Below, piece after piece: positions 1-9,870 of a DNA stretch of 64,000 nt (position 1 is its first letter; every line of letters begins with the position of its first letter). Both the position numbers and the translations under genes were made by a program. The notes under the pieces are model-generated. The model saw nothing but the letters and a program-made list of their open reading frames with translations, made no database searches and had not been told where the DNA came from. Source of the stretch: Salvia splendens (lineage: Eukaryota > Streptophyta > Magnoliopsida > Lamiales > Lamiaceae); contig NC_056052.1 of the NCBI RefSeq assembly GCF_004379255.2, positions 11,998,589 through 12,062,588 of the forward strand, written 5' to 3'.

Positions 1-13
1 ATTTGGATACGTA

Positions 14-350
14 AATTTTATCATGAGCGAAATGACATATTTACCCCCGCGCTTTTTTTTATGAAGTAAATCTAAGTTTGAATCTAGACCACGTGATTTT
101 AAAATGTGTGGTCCAGATTTAGTTATAGGGTTATTACAGAAATTGAGGTTATCATTATAATGCACCCCTATATATGGAGATGATCATATGATAACCCCCA
201 ATTTGTGTGATAACCCTATAACCAAATCTGGACGACACATATTTTCTAATCATGTGGTTCAGATTCAAACTTAGCTTTTCTTCATAAAAAAGGCGCAGAG
301 GGTAAATATGTCATTTCCCTCATTTAATTTCTGAATTTCGCTCGTGATAA
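14..350. repeat. Foldback MITE with long inverted arms
   Basis: The two halves are inverted copies. The left arm runs from a terminal ATTTTATCATGAGCGAAAT through a TTATAGGGTTAT block; the right arm repeats these in reverse and ends at CGCTCGTGATAAAAT. The left arm lacks about 18 bases present in the right arm. The short centre lies near 165-190. No coding capacity. A partial relative (about one arm) lies at 1109-1205. The superfamily cannot be assigned because the left flank is at the window edge. Confidence 0.7.
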
Positions 351-785
351 AATGATAAAATGATACTCACAGCAGATAAAATGACACTTCTGACCTATAA
401 AATGATACTCGCAGCAGATAAAATGACACTTCTGACCTATAAAATGATACTCGCAGTAGATAAAATGATAAAAATGATAAAATAATACTCACAGCAGATA
501 AAATGATACTTCTGACCTATAAAATGATAAAATGATACTCGCAGCAGATAAAATGATACTTTAGACCTGTAAAATGATAAAATGATACTTCAGACCTATA
601 AAATGATAAAATGATACTTGCAGCAGATAAAATGATACTTCTGACCTATAAAATGATAAAATGATACTCGCAGCAGATAAAATGATACTTTAGACCTGTA
701 AAATGATAAAATGATACTTCAGACCTATAAAATGATAAAATGATACTTGCAGCAGATAAAATGATACTTCTGACTGATAAAATGA
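346..785. repeat. AT-rich minisatellite, GATAAAATGATA family
   Basis: Tandem array built from the word ATAAAATGATAC followed alternately by TCGCAGCAG and TTCTGACCT. The basic unit is about 42-60 bp. A higher-order unit of about 125 bp occurs twice in succession (about 526-651 and 652-776). It begins exactly where the foldback element ends, and its first unit resembles that element's terminus (GATAAAATGATAAAATG). No coding capacity. Confidence 0.8.
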
Positions 786-955
786 TAATCTTGGGTGATT
801 ATCATCCGATGGTGGTATAAGTCAATTTGATTGAAAAGTCAATTTTGTAAGTCAAGCGTCGGAGATGTGTATTCATCCGAAATTACCAACTAATAGGAGA
901 AAGTAGAAGTAGTTCATAAAGCAAAAAGCTAAGAGAGACCAGAAATCAACCTTGC

Positions 956-1105
956 TTCTAAAATAAGCAGAAAATGTATGAGCAACACCCGATGGTCCAA
1001 ACAGAGGATTCCTAGTAATCCAAGATGAGGAATCTGTTGTTTCGGGCTGTGCAAAAATCGCAGCCTCAACCAGCTTCCTTTCCCTCAAGACAAGGAGCTC
1101 ATAGT
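956..1105 (-). pseudogene. Possible host exon fragment, unrecognised
   Basis: The minus strand reads an open, non-repetitive peptide that includes AAIFAQPETTDSSSWITRNP and continues LFGPSGVAHTFSAYFRSK. It is followed by a plausible splice donor (AAG|GTTGAT) near 956. Amino-acid composition is ordinary for a globular protein, unlike the surrounding repeats. I do not recognise the family, no neighbouring exon is visible, and flanking DNA on both sides is repetitive. It is best treated as a gene fragment; it could be a chance open frame. Confidence 0.3.
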
Positions 1106-1108
1106 TTT

Positions 1109-1202
1109 GTTAGATTAAATCTAAACTACATATTTTAAAAATGTGTGGTGGATATTTAGTTATAGGGTTATCACATAAATATGGGTTATCATTATAACGC
1201 AC

Positions 1203-1240
<38 letters not shown>
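1109..1240. repeat. Partial foldback MITE arm plus (TA)n tract
   Basis: The segment at 1109-1205 repeats one arm of the element at 14-350 (TTAGTTATAGGGTTATCA, then CATTATAACGCACCCCTATAT). It runs directly into a pure TA microsatellite at about 1203-1238. Confidence 0.6.
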
Positions 1241-1241
<1 letters not shown>

Positions 1242-1558
1242 TGAGCGTTATTCTTCTATTCATCCCTTAGATCCTTTATTCTTCTTAATATGGGCTGTTA
1301 GATCTCATTCATCAACGGTCCAGATGATCTGCATTATTACACTATAATGGTGCATTATTAGCCAATGTGCATTATTCAACTGAAAATCTGCATTATTACA
1401 CTATAATGGTGCATTATTAGTCAGTGTGCATTATTCAACTGAAAATCTGCATTATTAAATGACACGTGGCACCAATCTAACCGTCGGATGACAAAATCGT
1501 GGGGCTGAGATTAAAAAGAACAAAGAACAAAAGATACAAAAAGGAAATGAATACATCC
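1241..1558. repeat. (TA)n-bounded non-autonomous element, copy 1
   Basis: A non-coding element of about 320 bp between TA tracts. It contains two tandem copies of a ~60-bp unit with the words TGCATTATTACACTATAATG and GTGCATTATTCAACTGAAAA, then TCTAACCGTCGGATGACAAA, and ends AATGAATACATCCC next to the next TA tract. A second copy follows at 1577-1900. Confidence 0.7.
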
Positions 1559-1576
1559 CTATATATATATATATAG

Positions 1577-1900
1577 AGGGTGTGTTAAGGTCCTTCGTAG
1601 CTTTTCAGTCCAAGCTTCTTTTTAATCACAACCCTTGGATCTTTGAATTGGATGGTTGTGATGATCTGCATTATTACACTATAATGGTGCATTATTAGTC
1701 GGTGTGCATTGTTCAACTGAAAATATGCATTATTACACTATAATGGCGCGTTATTAGTCGGTGTGCATTATTCAACTAAAAATCGGCATTATTAAATGAC
1801 ATGTGGCATCAATCTAACCGTTGGATGACAAAATCTTGGGGCTGGGATTAAAAAGAACAATCGAACAAAAGATAAAAAAGGAAATGAATACATCCCTATA
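1577..1900. repeat. (TA)n-bounded non-autonomous element, copy 2
   Basis: Diverged direct copy of the element at 1241-1558: the same internal ~60-bp duplication, the same TCTAACCGTTGGATGACAAA block and the same AATGAATACATCCC end. The left ~90 bp differ substantially. TA tracts on both sides. Confidence 0.7.
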
Positions 1901-1910
1901 TATATATATA

Positions 1911-2167
1911 TAATGGGTTCCGTTAGTGTGCTAACTAATTTACAGTAATAAGTAATAACTTTCAATTCAGTGTATTAAAATTATCAACACAAAGACATAA
2001 TTATATCAATACAACATGTACATTTAAATATCAATACAAATGAATAATTTATCAACACAAGAAAGATTGATAAATTTATGTCTTTGTGTTGATATTTTTA
2101 ACATACAAAATTGATATTTAGTTATTAGTTATTACTGTAAAAAGTTAGTATTTGATCACACACCCTA
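1911..2167. repeat. Inverted-repeat element between (TA)n tracts
   Basis: Left half: ACAGTAATAAGTAATAACTT, then ATCAACACAAAGACATAA. The right half carries these in reverse (TTTATGTCTTTGTGTTGAT, then GTTATTAGTTATTACTGTA). The ends read GTGTGCTAACTAA and TTAGTATTTGATCACACACC. It is non-coding, consistent with a palindromic MITE. Confidence 0.65.
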
Positions 2168-2170
2168 AAT

Positions 2171-2237
<67 letters not shown>
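2168..2237. repeat. (TA)n then (GA)n microsatellite
   Basis: About 45 bases of TA repeats followed by AGAGAGAGAGAGAGAG. It is the longest of the TA tracts separating the elements in this region. Confidence 0.9.
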
Positions 2238-2238
<1 letters not shown>

Positions 2239-2615
2239 GATTGTGATCAAGATAGAATCATTCTTAAACGTAGAACCATTCTTAAACGTAGAACAAATGT
2301 CAAACGGAGGTCGTTAGATCTTTTAATCCAATGGTGTTGATTTGCACAGCAACTTCCAATTACAACCAAAACTATTATTAATGGGTGAATGCAGAGAAGT
2401 GAAAAAATAAAGCATGCATGGACTCTTCTTCGTTTCATTCATTCTTCCATCAACATGTGAGTTTTTCACATGTTGAGTCTGGAATGTCGTGAAAACATAG
2501 TCTAATATGTATGATTTTTAATCTTGACCGTCATTTTTTCCTCATCCAATAAATAAAATATGTAGAGTTCTAGGTTCTACACTTAAGAATGGTTCTATCT
2601 TTAACGCAACCCATA
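2237..2615. repeat. (TA)n-bounded inverted-repeat element
   Basis: The left end (GATAGAATCATTCTTAAACG, then TAGAACC) matches the right end in reverse (GTTCTACACTTAAGAATGG, then TTCTATCTTTAACGCAACCC). The CATTCTTAAACGTAGAAC unit is duplicated at the left end. The middle has no coding signal. TA tracts lie on both sides. Confidence 0.65.
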
Positions 2616-2631
2616 TATATATATATATATA

Positions 2632-3397
2632 GAGTTGTGATCAATGTCGAACCAATTTTAAAGACCGAACTAGAGACCAAATCTGGGCCATTAGATCTAG
2701 TTTTTTTATGAGATGCGCTGTTGTGTAAATTTTTCGGTCTTCATTACATGCTCATTTTACTTCATTGTATAGGTTTATTACTTCATTCCGTACGTAATAC
2801 CTTGAAACTACAACATGTTTTTATTTTCTTCCAGTAGGTTTTGAAATGATTCAACATATGTTTCATTTGAATTCATTGACCTGATTTTTTACTTTATTTA
2901 CATTAAAAAATGCAATTTAGTCAAATGCATTTATTACTTCATTCAGAAATGTTATTACTTCATTGGATAAGGTTTTTACTTCATTCCAGTAGGACTTCAA
3001 ATGCTTCTACACATACTTCATTCCAATAATTTATTACATCATTCCATGTGTTTATTACACTATATCAGCGTTGTGGCGGTGGTGATAGATATTGTAGAGA
3101 GAAAGAACGGCACGCGACGGCAAAACCGCATTTACGTACTGGAATGAAGTAATAATCCTGCTGGAATGAAGTAAAACCCTACTGGAATGAAGTAAAAACC
3201 TACTGGAATGAAGTTAAATCTTCGTAACATGTTAGTATGACTTATTTACCTTCAGATGAATTAAAATAGGCTCGTGATGAAGGCGAAAATAATTGATAAA
3301 TTTGTGTCTCTCATCCATAAAAAAACTAGATCTAAAAACCCTAATTTGGTATGGTTCAGTGGTTCGGTCTTTAAGAGTGGATTTGTGAATAATGAGA
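2632..3397. repeat. (TA)n-bounded inverted-repeat element with GGAATGAAGTAA repeats
   Basis: The terminal regions are inverted copies: GTCGAACCAATTTTAAAGAC at the left, and GGTTCGGTCTTTAAGAGTGG at the right. The left half holds many TTACTTCATTCC words. The right half holds the reverse, including four near-tandem CTGGAATGAAGTAAAA units at about 3138-3212, so the halves can pair along much of their length. About 765 bp, non-coding. Confidence 0.65.
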
Positions 3398-3611
3398 CTC
3401 TATATATATATATATATATAAATTTATTTATATATATATAATTTATAATATATATTAAAATATAATTCGGTTTTTCGGTTTGGTTTTTTTACAAACCGAA
3501 CCGAACCGAAAAATTAAAATTTTCAAAATTTCAAAACCGAACCGAACCGAAAAATCGTAAAAACTGAACCGAATTTTAAATTTTCAGTTTTTGGTTTTTT
3601 TGCTCACCCCT
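3398..3611. repeat. AT tract and AACCG/CGGTT inverted repeat
   Basis: A TA-rich tract (3398-3470) precedes CGGTTTTTCGGTTTGG facing ACAAACCGAACCGAACCG, then a second AACCGAACCGAA block and a TTTTCAGTTTTTGG tail. The strand can fold on itself repeatedly. No coding signal. I see nothing specific in 3612-3684. Confidence 0.5.
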
Positions 3612-3684
3612 AGGTCCTTGGCCCGGTCAAGTTGTTGTGCAATCTAAGCCACATATCCTTCAATATTCGGTTTTCTTTTATTGT

Positions 3685-3861
3685 TACTCCCTCCATTCCT
3701 TCCTAATAGAGACGTTTCTTTTCGGCATAGAGATTAACAATAGTAAGTTAAAGTGAATAAGTGAATAATGTAAGAGAAGATGGAAAGAGTATAAAGTAAG
3801 AAATGGTTATTTTTTGCCAAAAATAGAAAAATGAATCAATTGATATGGAATAGAGGGAGTA
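3685..3861. mobile_element. Stowaway-like MITE
   Basis: A 177-bp element with the Tc1/mariner-type terminal sequence TACTCCCTCC at the left and GGGAGTA at the right, the outer TA being the presumed duplicated target. The interior is AT-rich and non-coding. Confidence 0.75.
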
Positions 3862-3994
3862 CTTGTACAGATCCTTTAGGATTAGTAGAGATCACCCATC
3901 TCTCTCTAATGACTGAATCTTCTTGTGTTTATTCTGGTTTTCCTTCTCAAGGCTCTTGAGTTTTCTCCCATCTTTATTCCGGTGACGGTGACCA

Positions 3995-4128
3995 GTGGTT
4001 ACACACAACAAACACTGCAGTGGCACCCATCCTACCGGGAGAGAATGGCACTATCCCATCTGGGGTCTCTTCGGGTATGCAGAGCAGGCATTTCATGAGC
4101 CAGTTATCCAGCGCTCGGACATAATCAC
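3995..4128 (+). pseudogene. 5' part of a host exon split by the Athila element
   Basis: Open frame containing TGREWHYPIWGLFGYAEQAF and ending in QRSDII just before the Athila LTR at 4129. When the 16.8-kb element and one copy of its 5-bp target are removed, the frame continues without a break into 20967-21036 and stops at TGA. A possible splice acceptor (CCAG or TGCAG) lies at about 3990-4018. I do not recognise the protein family. The continuity across the insertion is the main support that it was coding. Confidence 0.45.
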
Positions 4129-5410
4129 TGAAAGAGCAAGTTTTCGGTATTGTGTTATATGCAGGTGTGCATCCAACTGATCAGGATAATATCCCAACCT
4201 AGTTGAGTCATTGGCACGACAACCTAAACCTGGTATCAATTAAATTTCCTCAACCCACTTCTACTGGTTAGTATAGTGGAGGTAAGGGTCGAATCCCACA
4301 GAGATGGATGCGCTTTGGGTAATTGTGGTGATAGTCTGGAGAGGGGTTGGTTAGCTACCACGCTTGGGTTGAGATTCTACCTAGATAGGAATTAAAGGTG
4401 GTACTCTACTGACTGGGTGGTGTGAAAATGATCGACATGCAACTGTGTACGTGAGAGTGGGGGACAAGGTGTTTTAGGGACATGTGGAAAGTAGATAGTT
4501 ACTATAAAAGGCTAAATGGAATATCACAGAAATAGTGGTGGTTGGGTGGCTGCACTGTCAGATCTGTAGGGTACCAGAAGAAAAGCAAAGGATAAAAGCA
4601 AAAAGTAACTAAGAAGCAAAAGTGGTCCCAAACTTGGATGTGGATGTTGTCTTCTTCAACAAGAATGCAGAAAATCAAACAAACTCAGATTCCATGGTTA
4701 ACATTTGCAAATCAACAACTTCACAATTCAGATCTACAATTAACTCACTAAAATTCAAAGATTAAACGAGCAAAATCAAGAACTACACATACTGGACGAC
4801 ATGCAAGGTGGCAGAATCGCGTAAACTCAGATCTCACACTTAAACACTTCAGAAATTAAATCTAAACAGCAACTTAACTAACAAACACAGATCGAGCAAC
4901 TCCAAAAGAAATCACGCTTTCAACATATGAGAAATTACCGCTACAACTAGATCTAAGCTACCTAGGCAGAATGAAACAGATTCAAACAGAAAGAGATGCA
5001 TAAAAACAACTTCATTGCATAAAACGTTTGGATCTAAACGAAATACTTCAAAAGCTAACAAGTATTGAAATTGCAACAGATCCAACGTAAGGAAAACAAG
5101 TAAAGATTAACTAGGAAAGAAAATAAAGATTGTTTTGCCACTCCGGGCGAGGAAACTGCTATGACTACGAAATGAACTGGCTGGAACGATGGAAGGCGAT
5201 TCTCCGGTGAAATGATGGAACTTCAGGTGACCATGGCTGTGGCGAGGAATGATGGAAGGCGATTGTTTTGCTCTTTTCACCTGAGTTATCCGAACCCTTT
5301 CATACTGACTGGTACCCTTTTCCTGCACACTTTAGCAACTGTTTTGCAGATATAATCCAATTAAGCACGTTATACTGACTAGTAACCAAGGCCTAGAATG
5401 CGACTTATCA
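4129..5410 (-). repeat. 3' LTR of Athila copy A, internally deleted
   Basis: Matches the 5' LTR at 19418-20961 but is about 260 bp shorter. The region corresponding to 20542-20818 is missing. At the break (about 5250-5268) there is a short filler, ATGGAAGGCGATTGTTTT, that copies a word found slightly upstream in the LTR, a sign of templated end joining. The lost part contains the TATA box of the other LTR. Confidence 0.85.
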
Positions 5411-5934
5411 ATCTGCTCACACTTACCACATGCTTGTCCTCAAGCGTGAAGAACAAACAAAAGGAAATAAGTCGAATTCTAGCCTGGTTACACGTCTGAC
5501 CGACCCTATCCTAAACTAGACTCTAAACTATGACGTAAAGAAAAAAAACACAAACACGACGGACAAACACATATATACAGACATACAAGCACTTAAACAC
5601 ATTGAACGGGCTATATTTTCAACCATCCCTCCCCTTGGGATCAGGTGCAATCCGGCCTTAGACGGCCTTGAACTTCTGCCGCCCCCCTTTTCTTTCCCAG
5701 TCAGTATATCTGCTCGTCACGATTACCCAGACTCTCGGCCAAACACTAGATTCGCTCAGTCACTCATTCCTCACTGGGGATGTTAGGACAGTCTTCTCTC
5801 AAAATGCTGAACCACAGATGCTTCGGACTTAGATCTCACGTGCGGCTCCTGAAGGGCTTTGAGGCTTGTAATGGGGCTATTGGTTTGTAGTGTTTAGGGT
5901 GGATGTTCCTAAAGCTCTAAGGTTCAAAAACTAC

Positions 5935-6204
5935 TACTCCCTCCGTTTCTTCATAGTTGAGTCATTTTTCCATTTCGGGATGTTTCTTCATAGTTGAGTC
6001 ATTTCCATATATAGTAATTATTTTCTCTTTCTTACTTTACTCTCTCTTACTTTTTTCTCTCTACTTTATTCACTTTCTACTTTATTTTCTCCACCTTTTT
6101 CTCTCTCTTACTTATTTTATCTATTTATTCAACACACTCAACGTCCCTTTCTTAAACTCCGTGCTGAAAAGTTTCGCCTCAACTATGGTGAAATGGAGGG
6201 AGTA
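5935..6204. mobile_element. Stowaway-like MITE inside Athila copy A
   Basis: A 270-bp element with TACTCCCTCCGTTTC at the left and GAAATGGAGGGAGTA at the right. The subterminal TTCTTCATAGTTGAGTCATT occurs twice at the left, and the right end carries CTCAACTATGGTGAAA. Presumed TA target. It inserted after the Athila. Confidence 0.8.
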
Positions 6205-7053
6205 CTTTATTTTAATGTGGGGGAACTGTGTGCATTTGGGCTCTTGGTTGTTGCTTCTTTTTCGCTGGACGTTTCGTGATATTGGACTCCAACTGGTCAG
6301 TAGCTTCTTTGTGGCTTCGGCACCCTTATTCCTTCATATTTTTTTTTGGACCTAAGATTTTTCCTGGTCGATTTTCTCCTTGCGCCTCGACTTCTTTCTC
6401 CAGTTGGTTTTTCCTGTATGTCCTTCTGGCCAGTCGTCTTCTTGCCTTATACCTCGCACACACTGGGACAGTGGCTTATATCTGGGTATAGATTTGGCTA
6501 GAAAGAGGGGTTCTAAGGGTGGTTTTTTTTAGATTGGGGTTTCCTACTGCCTTAAGGACTTGCTACACGCGGTCACCTTACCCTAGGCATCATGTGGCAA
6601 CCACTCTTTCTTTTCTAAATTGGCGGAAAGTGGTTCCACTTTGGCTTATAACTCACCATTTAAGAGGGCTTTTGTATCTGACTCTAAGGATGGGTTTTTC
6701 TCTCATACTTGCATCATCTATACTGTCTAGGAGATACTAGGGTGGGGTGGTTTCCATTGTCCTGCATGCCTTATCTCCCTCAATTCCCCTCACCGTCAGT
6801 TCGAGGCAGTTGAGTTTTAAGCCCATTCATAAACACATATATACAAATCCTAGACTAAACAAACACTAGCACACACAATTAACACAGACCACACATATAT
6901 TCATGTCATACTGACCATTGTCTCCCCCCTCCCACTTCACAAGTGTCTGCCCTCAGATATGGCTATGAAGTGGAAAATGGGAATGGCTAGTATGGCTGAC
7001 ATACCGACGCATTAACAAAACATGAACAAAGCATACTTAGTCTAAAAACTTCT

Positions 7054-7265
7054 CAGACTTAGACTATGCAATAGGCTAAATGGGAGAGCTGAAAACCTAA
7101 ACAGAACTCAACAAACACAAATATACACAAACTCCTCAGACTTAGACTAAGAAATTGGCTAAGTGTGAGTTAACATGCATACGAAAAGAAAACAAACATA
7201 TACTCATGCACCAAAGTAGCAAACCATGTACTTCTCACATTTAGACTATTGAATAGTCTAAGTGT
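7054..7265 (-). other. Three tandem hairpins in the Athila 3' non-coding region (copy A)
   Basis: Three stem-loops at 7237-7265, 7137-7167 and 7054-7083 (transcript order), spaced about 90-100 bp. Each has arms of the type ACACTTAG and CTAAGTGT around a short inner stem (CTAT/ATAG in the first and third). Each is followed by GAGAAGT or GAGGAGT. The same array in the same order occurs at 63759-63981 in Athila copy F. Copy A arms are partly decayed. Confidence 0.7.
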
Positions 7266-7392
7266 TGTGAATGGGTTTGCAACACACATACTACACAAAA
7301 TTACTCTACCTAAAACAACAGAACAACAAAAAAATAAAAAAATAAAAAAAAAACTAAAATTGAAAAAGAAAACTAACTGGTCAGTGGGGTGG

Positions 7393-8210
7393 TCACATAT
7401 CAAACGGGCCAAGAGGGTCCACCATATACATGGGAGATAAACCTTCGGCCTCCAGAATAGTTATGTTGTTCCGCACGAAGGCTCCCAAAATGTGGCAGAG
7501 GGACGATTTCTTGCAGGGTGTGTGGCAATGAGGTGGCACTGATAAGCGGTCCAGAAACCCAGATGCACTCTCCTCCCGCGCTTGGCACACCAGAGCAGGT
7601 AGAGTTCGGTCATGGACGTCCGGACGACCGAATTTGACTGCCCTAGAAGATTGAAGTCCAGATAGAGTTGGACCAGGCGCAAGATGGGGTTGTTGAAATG
7701 AATGGAGCGGGATATGGTAGATGAAAACTGCCTAGCAGCTGGGTGAGTTAGTTCCACCCACGCTTCCTGGGGTTCAAATTCGATGTGCCTCCGGGGAATT
7801 CCCCTCTCCCTACTTCTCCATTCTGGCCCTGTAGCCTCTTCTAAACTACACATTCCCAATCTGATCGTCCACTCAATCAAGCTCATGCTCACCTCTCTTC
7901 CGAATACCTTAAAGGTTATGGACTCTTCATCCAGATCCGTAGTGACCTTGAATCTAAAGGTAGTGAAAAACTCTTTTGCCAGCCTTATAGGTATACTCGG
8001 ATCCCCACTCTCCAACAACCAATCAAAACCCAACGCACGCAAATGCAACAAGAAAGGCTCGCGGGCATTCAATTCATCAAGTGTTGGGAAAAAGAGTACC
8101 TCCCCGTTCTTAATCTGCTTGCTGCCGTCGTCCTTGTCATCAAACGCATCCTGAAGCTTTTTAGTGCTGAAGTGTTTCATGTCTTCTACTAACTCGTCAG
8201 TGAGCTCCAC
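7393..8210 (-). pseudogene. Env-position ORF, C-terminal part (copy A), fused to RT N-terminus
   Basis: From about residue VELTDELV the frame matches the central domain of the ORF at 52211-54792. Shared patterns include GFDWLL, AxEFFxTFRFK-TTDLD, EWTxRxG, WVELTHP and VHLGFW against VHLGYW. Proteins of this type are annotated as Athila ORF-1-like or putative plant transposon proteins; the function is unknown. A frameshift near 7560 moves the end into another frame (CHILGAF, MYMVDP), which stops at 7393. It is joined in frame to an RT N-terminus at 8210, so the fusion ORF (7461-8795) is not a native gene. The coiled coil seen in the 52-kb copy is absent. Confidence 0.75.
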
Positions 8211-8795
8211 CTTCCTGGTTGCGGCATTCGGTTTGCGGTAGTCAATGCACATCCGCCAACCAGTGACTAGCCTTGTCCCTGACTTCTTGGGGACCATGTG
8301 AATGGGGCTGACCCACTCGCTGTCGGGCACCGAATAGATAATTCCCAATGATAGCAATTTCAAAATTTCTTTCAATATCTCCTCCCGCATGTTAGGGTTC
8401 ACCTTCCGCTGCAAGTCTCGATGTGCTTTCGCTCCTTCTTCCAGCCTGATGTGGTGCATACAGACATCGTAGCTTATTCCCGCCAAATCTGTAAGGCTCC
8501 ACCCAATTGCTCTTTTGTTCTTGCTCAGCACAGTCAGTAGCCTTGCCTCTTGCTCTTCCATAAGGCTGCTGCTGATAATCACAGGATATGAGTCTTCTTC
8601 CCCGAGGAAGGCATACTTCAGGTTTGCTGGCAGTTTCTTTAAATCAACTTGTGGGGGAAGTGTGTCTGCGGGTAGAAGGCTCCTTGCAGCATTCCCCTCT
8701 TTTTCCAATTCACCATCTGAGAGTCCCTCTGTACTAGCTGGTAGCTGAGCCCCTGTAGCTCCAATAAATTCTGATTTCTGGCAAAAGTTCTCCAA
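8210..8795 (-). pseudogene. Protease-RT linker and RT N-terminus (copy A)
   Basis: Matches the first part of the RT ORF at 60803-62941: EFIGATGAQLP, LKYAFLGEEDSYPVIISSSL, AIGWSLTDL, VCMHHIRLEEGAKAHR, then VPKKSG and MCIDYRK. About 12 residues between the KKSG and TRLVTGW motifs of copy F are missing here. The match ends at the sequence GGAAGG (8210-8215), exactly where the reversed block elsewhere resumes the RT. Truncated and non-functional. Confidence 0.85.
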
Positions 8796-9870
8796 GAAAT
8801 GGAAAGAGAGGAGATAGATCTGAACAAAACGGCTAGAAAGCAGGGCCTTATGACTGATGAGGACTTTGAGGCGCTTTTAGATAAGGTGACCATGATGGAA
8901 GATGACACTGCCGAGATGGCTGAGGGTCTGGACCTCGCATCAAGGGCAGTAGGAGGAGGTGAAGAAGTGACTCGGAAGGCATAGCCCACCGACCAGGCGA
9001 CGAGGTGGAAGAAAGGAAGACGGAAGATGAAGAACCAAAGTCATAGACTCCCCAGCCAGAAGTAGGGGAGAGTGATACACACATCGAGGAGAAGGAGACC
9101 GAGGTACAACCAGCGGAACCAGAGCAGGTGGTACCACCAGTATTGAAACCGAAATGAGTTAAAAGAAAATTGGTGTTGAAGGATGATCCGAAGGCAGAAC
9201 GGCCGAAGCCAAAGAGAGTATCGCAAAGATGACTCGGTAAATGGACATCCAGCAAGGCAGGAGCAAACACGGCAGCAAGTGCGTTGGAAATCTCTAGTGA
9301 AGAAGACAGGGCTACTCCTACAAAACCTGGGGAGGAATCCTTGTCAGCTACCAACTTGAAAGATGCCTCGGCAGCAACCGAAGTGGTCTCACCCACGCCG
9401 AGTGACCAGAGAGAGGAAACTGACACGATGGCTGAGGGTTTGGACCTCGCATCGGAGTCAGTAGGTCACGCAGAGCCAGGAGATGACAATACCCATATCC
9501 GCGTGGAGGCCCAGCCTGCTGCCCAGAAGGATCCTTCAACACCAACAGAGGGGAGACTAGAGGGAAATGAAGATGAAGAAGAGGACAGATACCGCGAGGA
9601 AAGGAAAAGGAAGGGGAAAGCCCCTGTTACGAAGAAGCCAGGTAGCAAGAAGCAACGCACGGTCAACACCGGCGTAGTCATCAATGAACGAGACCAGAGA
9701 GCCCCACCGCGCCGAAGGGAGCTGAGTGACAGTGAGTATACCGCAAGTGATGAATCGGGGTCAGAAAGCAACGTCTCCCCTGAGGACGAGGAACATGGCG
9801 AGAAGCAGCTCCCACACAACCATCGAGAGTTGATGCATCCTCCGATGGAAAGATTGAAGTACCGGCGTTG
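8796..9870 (+). pseudogene. Env-position ORF N-terminal part, reversed block (copy A)
   Basis: Lies on the plus strand although its element runs on the minus strand. Starts at ATGGAAAGAG (8799; MEREEIDLN) and carries an acidic, low-complexity region, a basic stretch (RKRKGKAPVTKKPGSKKQR) and DSEYTASDESGSES before joining RT in frame at 9870-9875. The acidic part followed by KRKGK is the same layout as 53758-54792. A segment with MAEGLDLAS occurs twice (about 8916 and 9429), showing an internal duplication. A stop near 8982 and further frame changes interrupt the first part. Confidence 0.7.

Larger units (their letters stand above)
5411..7392 (-). other. 3' non-coding region of Athila copy A
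   Basis: Lies between the env-position ORF and the 3' LTR. Next to the LTR the minus strand reads TTGAGGACAAGCATGTGG, as often seen near the polypurine tract of Athila-type elements. Contains the hairpin array at 7054-7265 and a Stowaway MITE at 5935-6204. Open frames on the plus strand here show no coding features. Confidence 0.6.

Noticed and set aside
346..785. Direct repeats resembling a CRISPR array
   Set aside because: Units are contiguous AT-rich minisatellite with no unique spacers, in plant DNA.
5957..6740. Plus-strand hydrophobic open frames
   Set aside because: They lie across a Stowaway MITE and Athila 3' non-coding DNA and have no conserved pattern.
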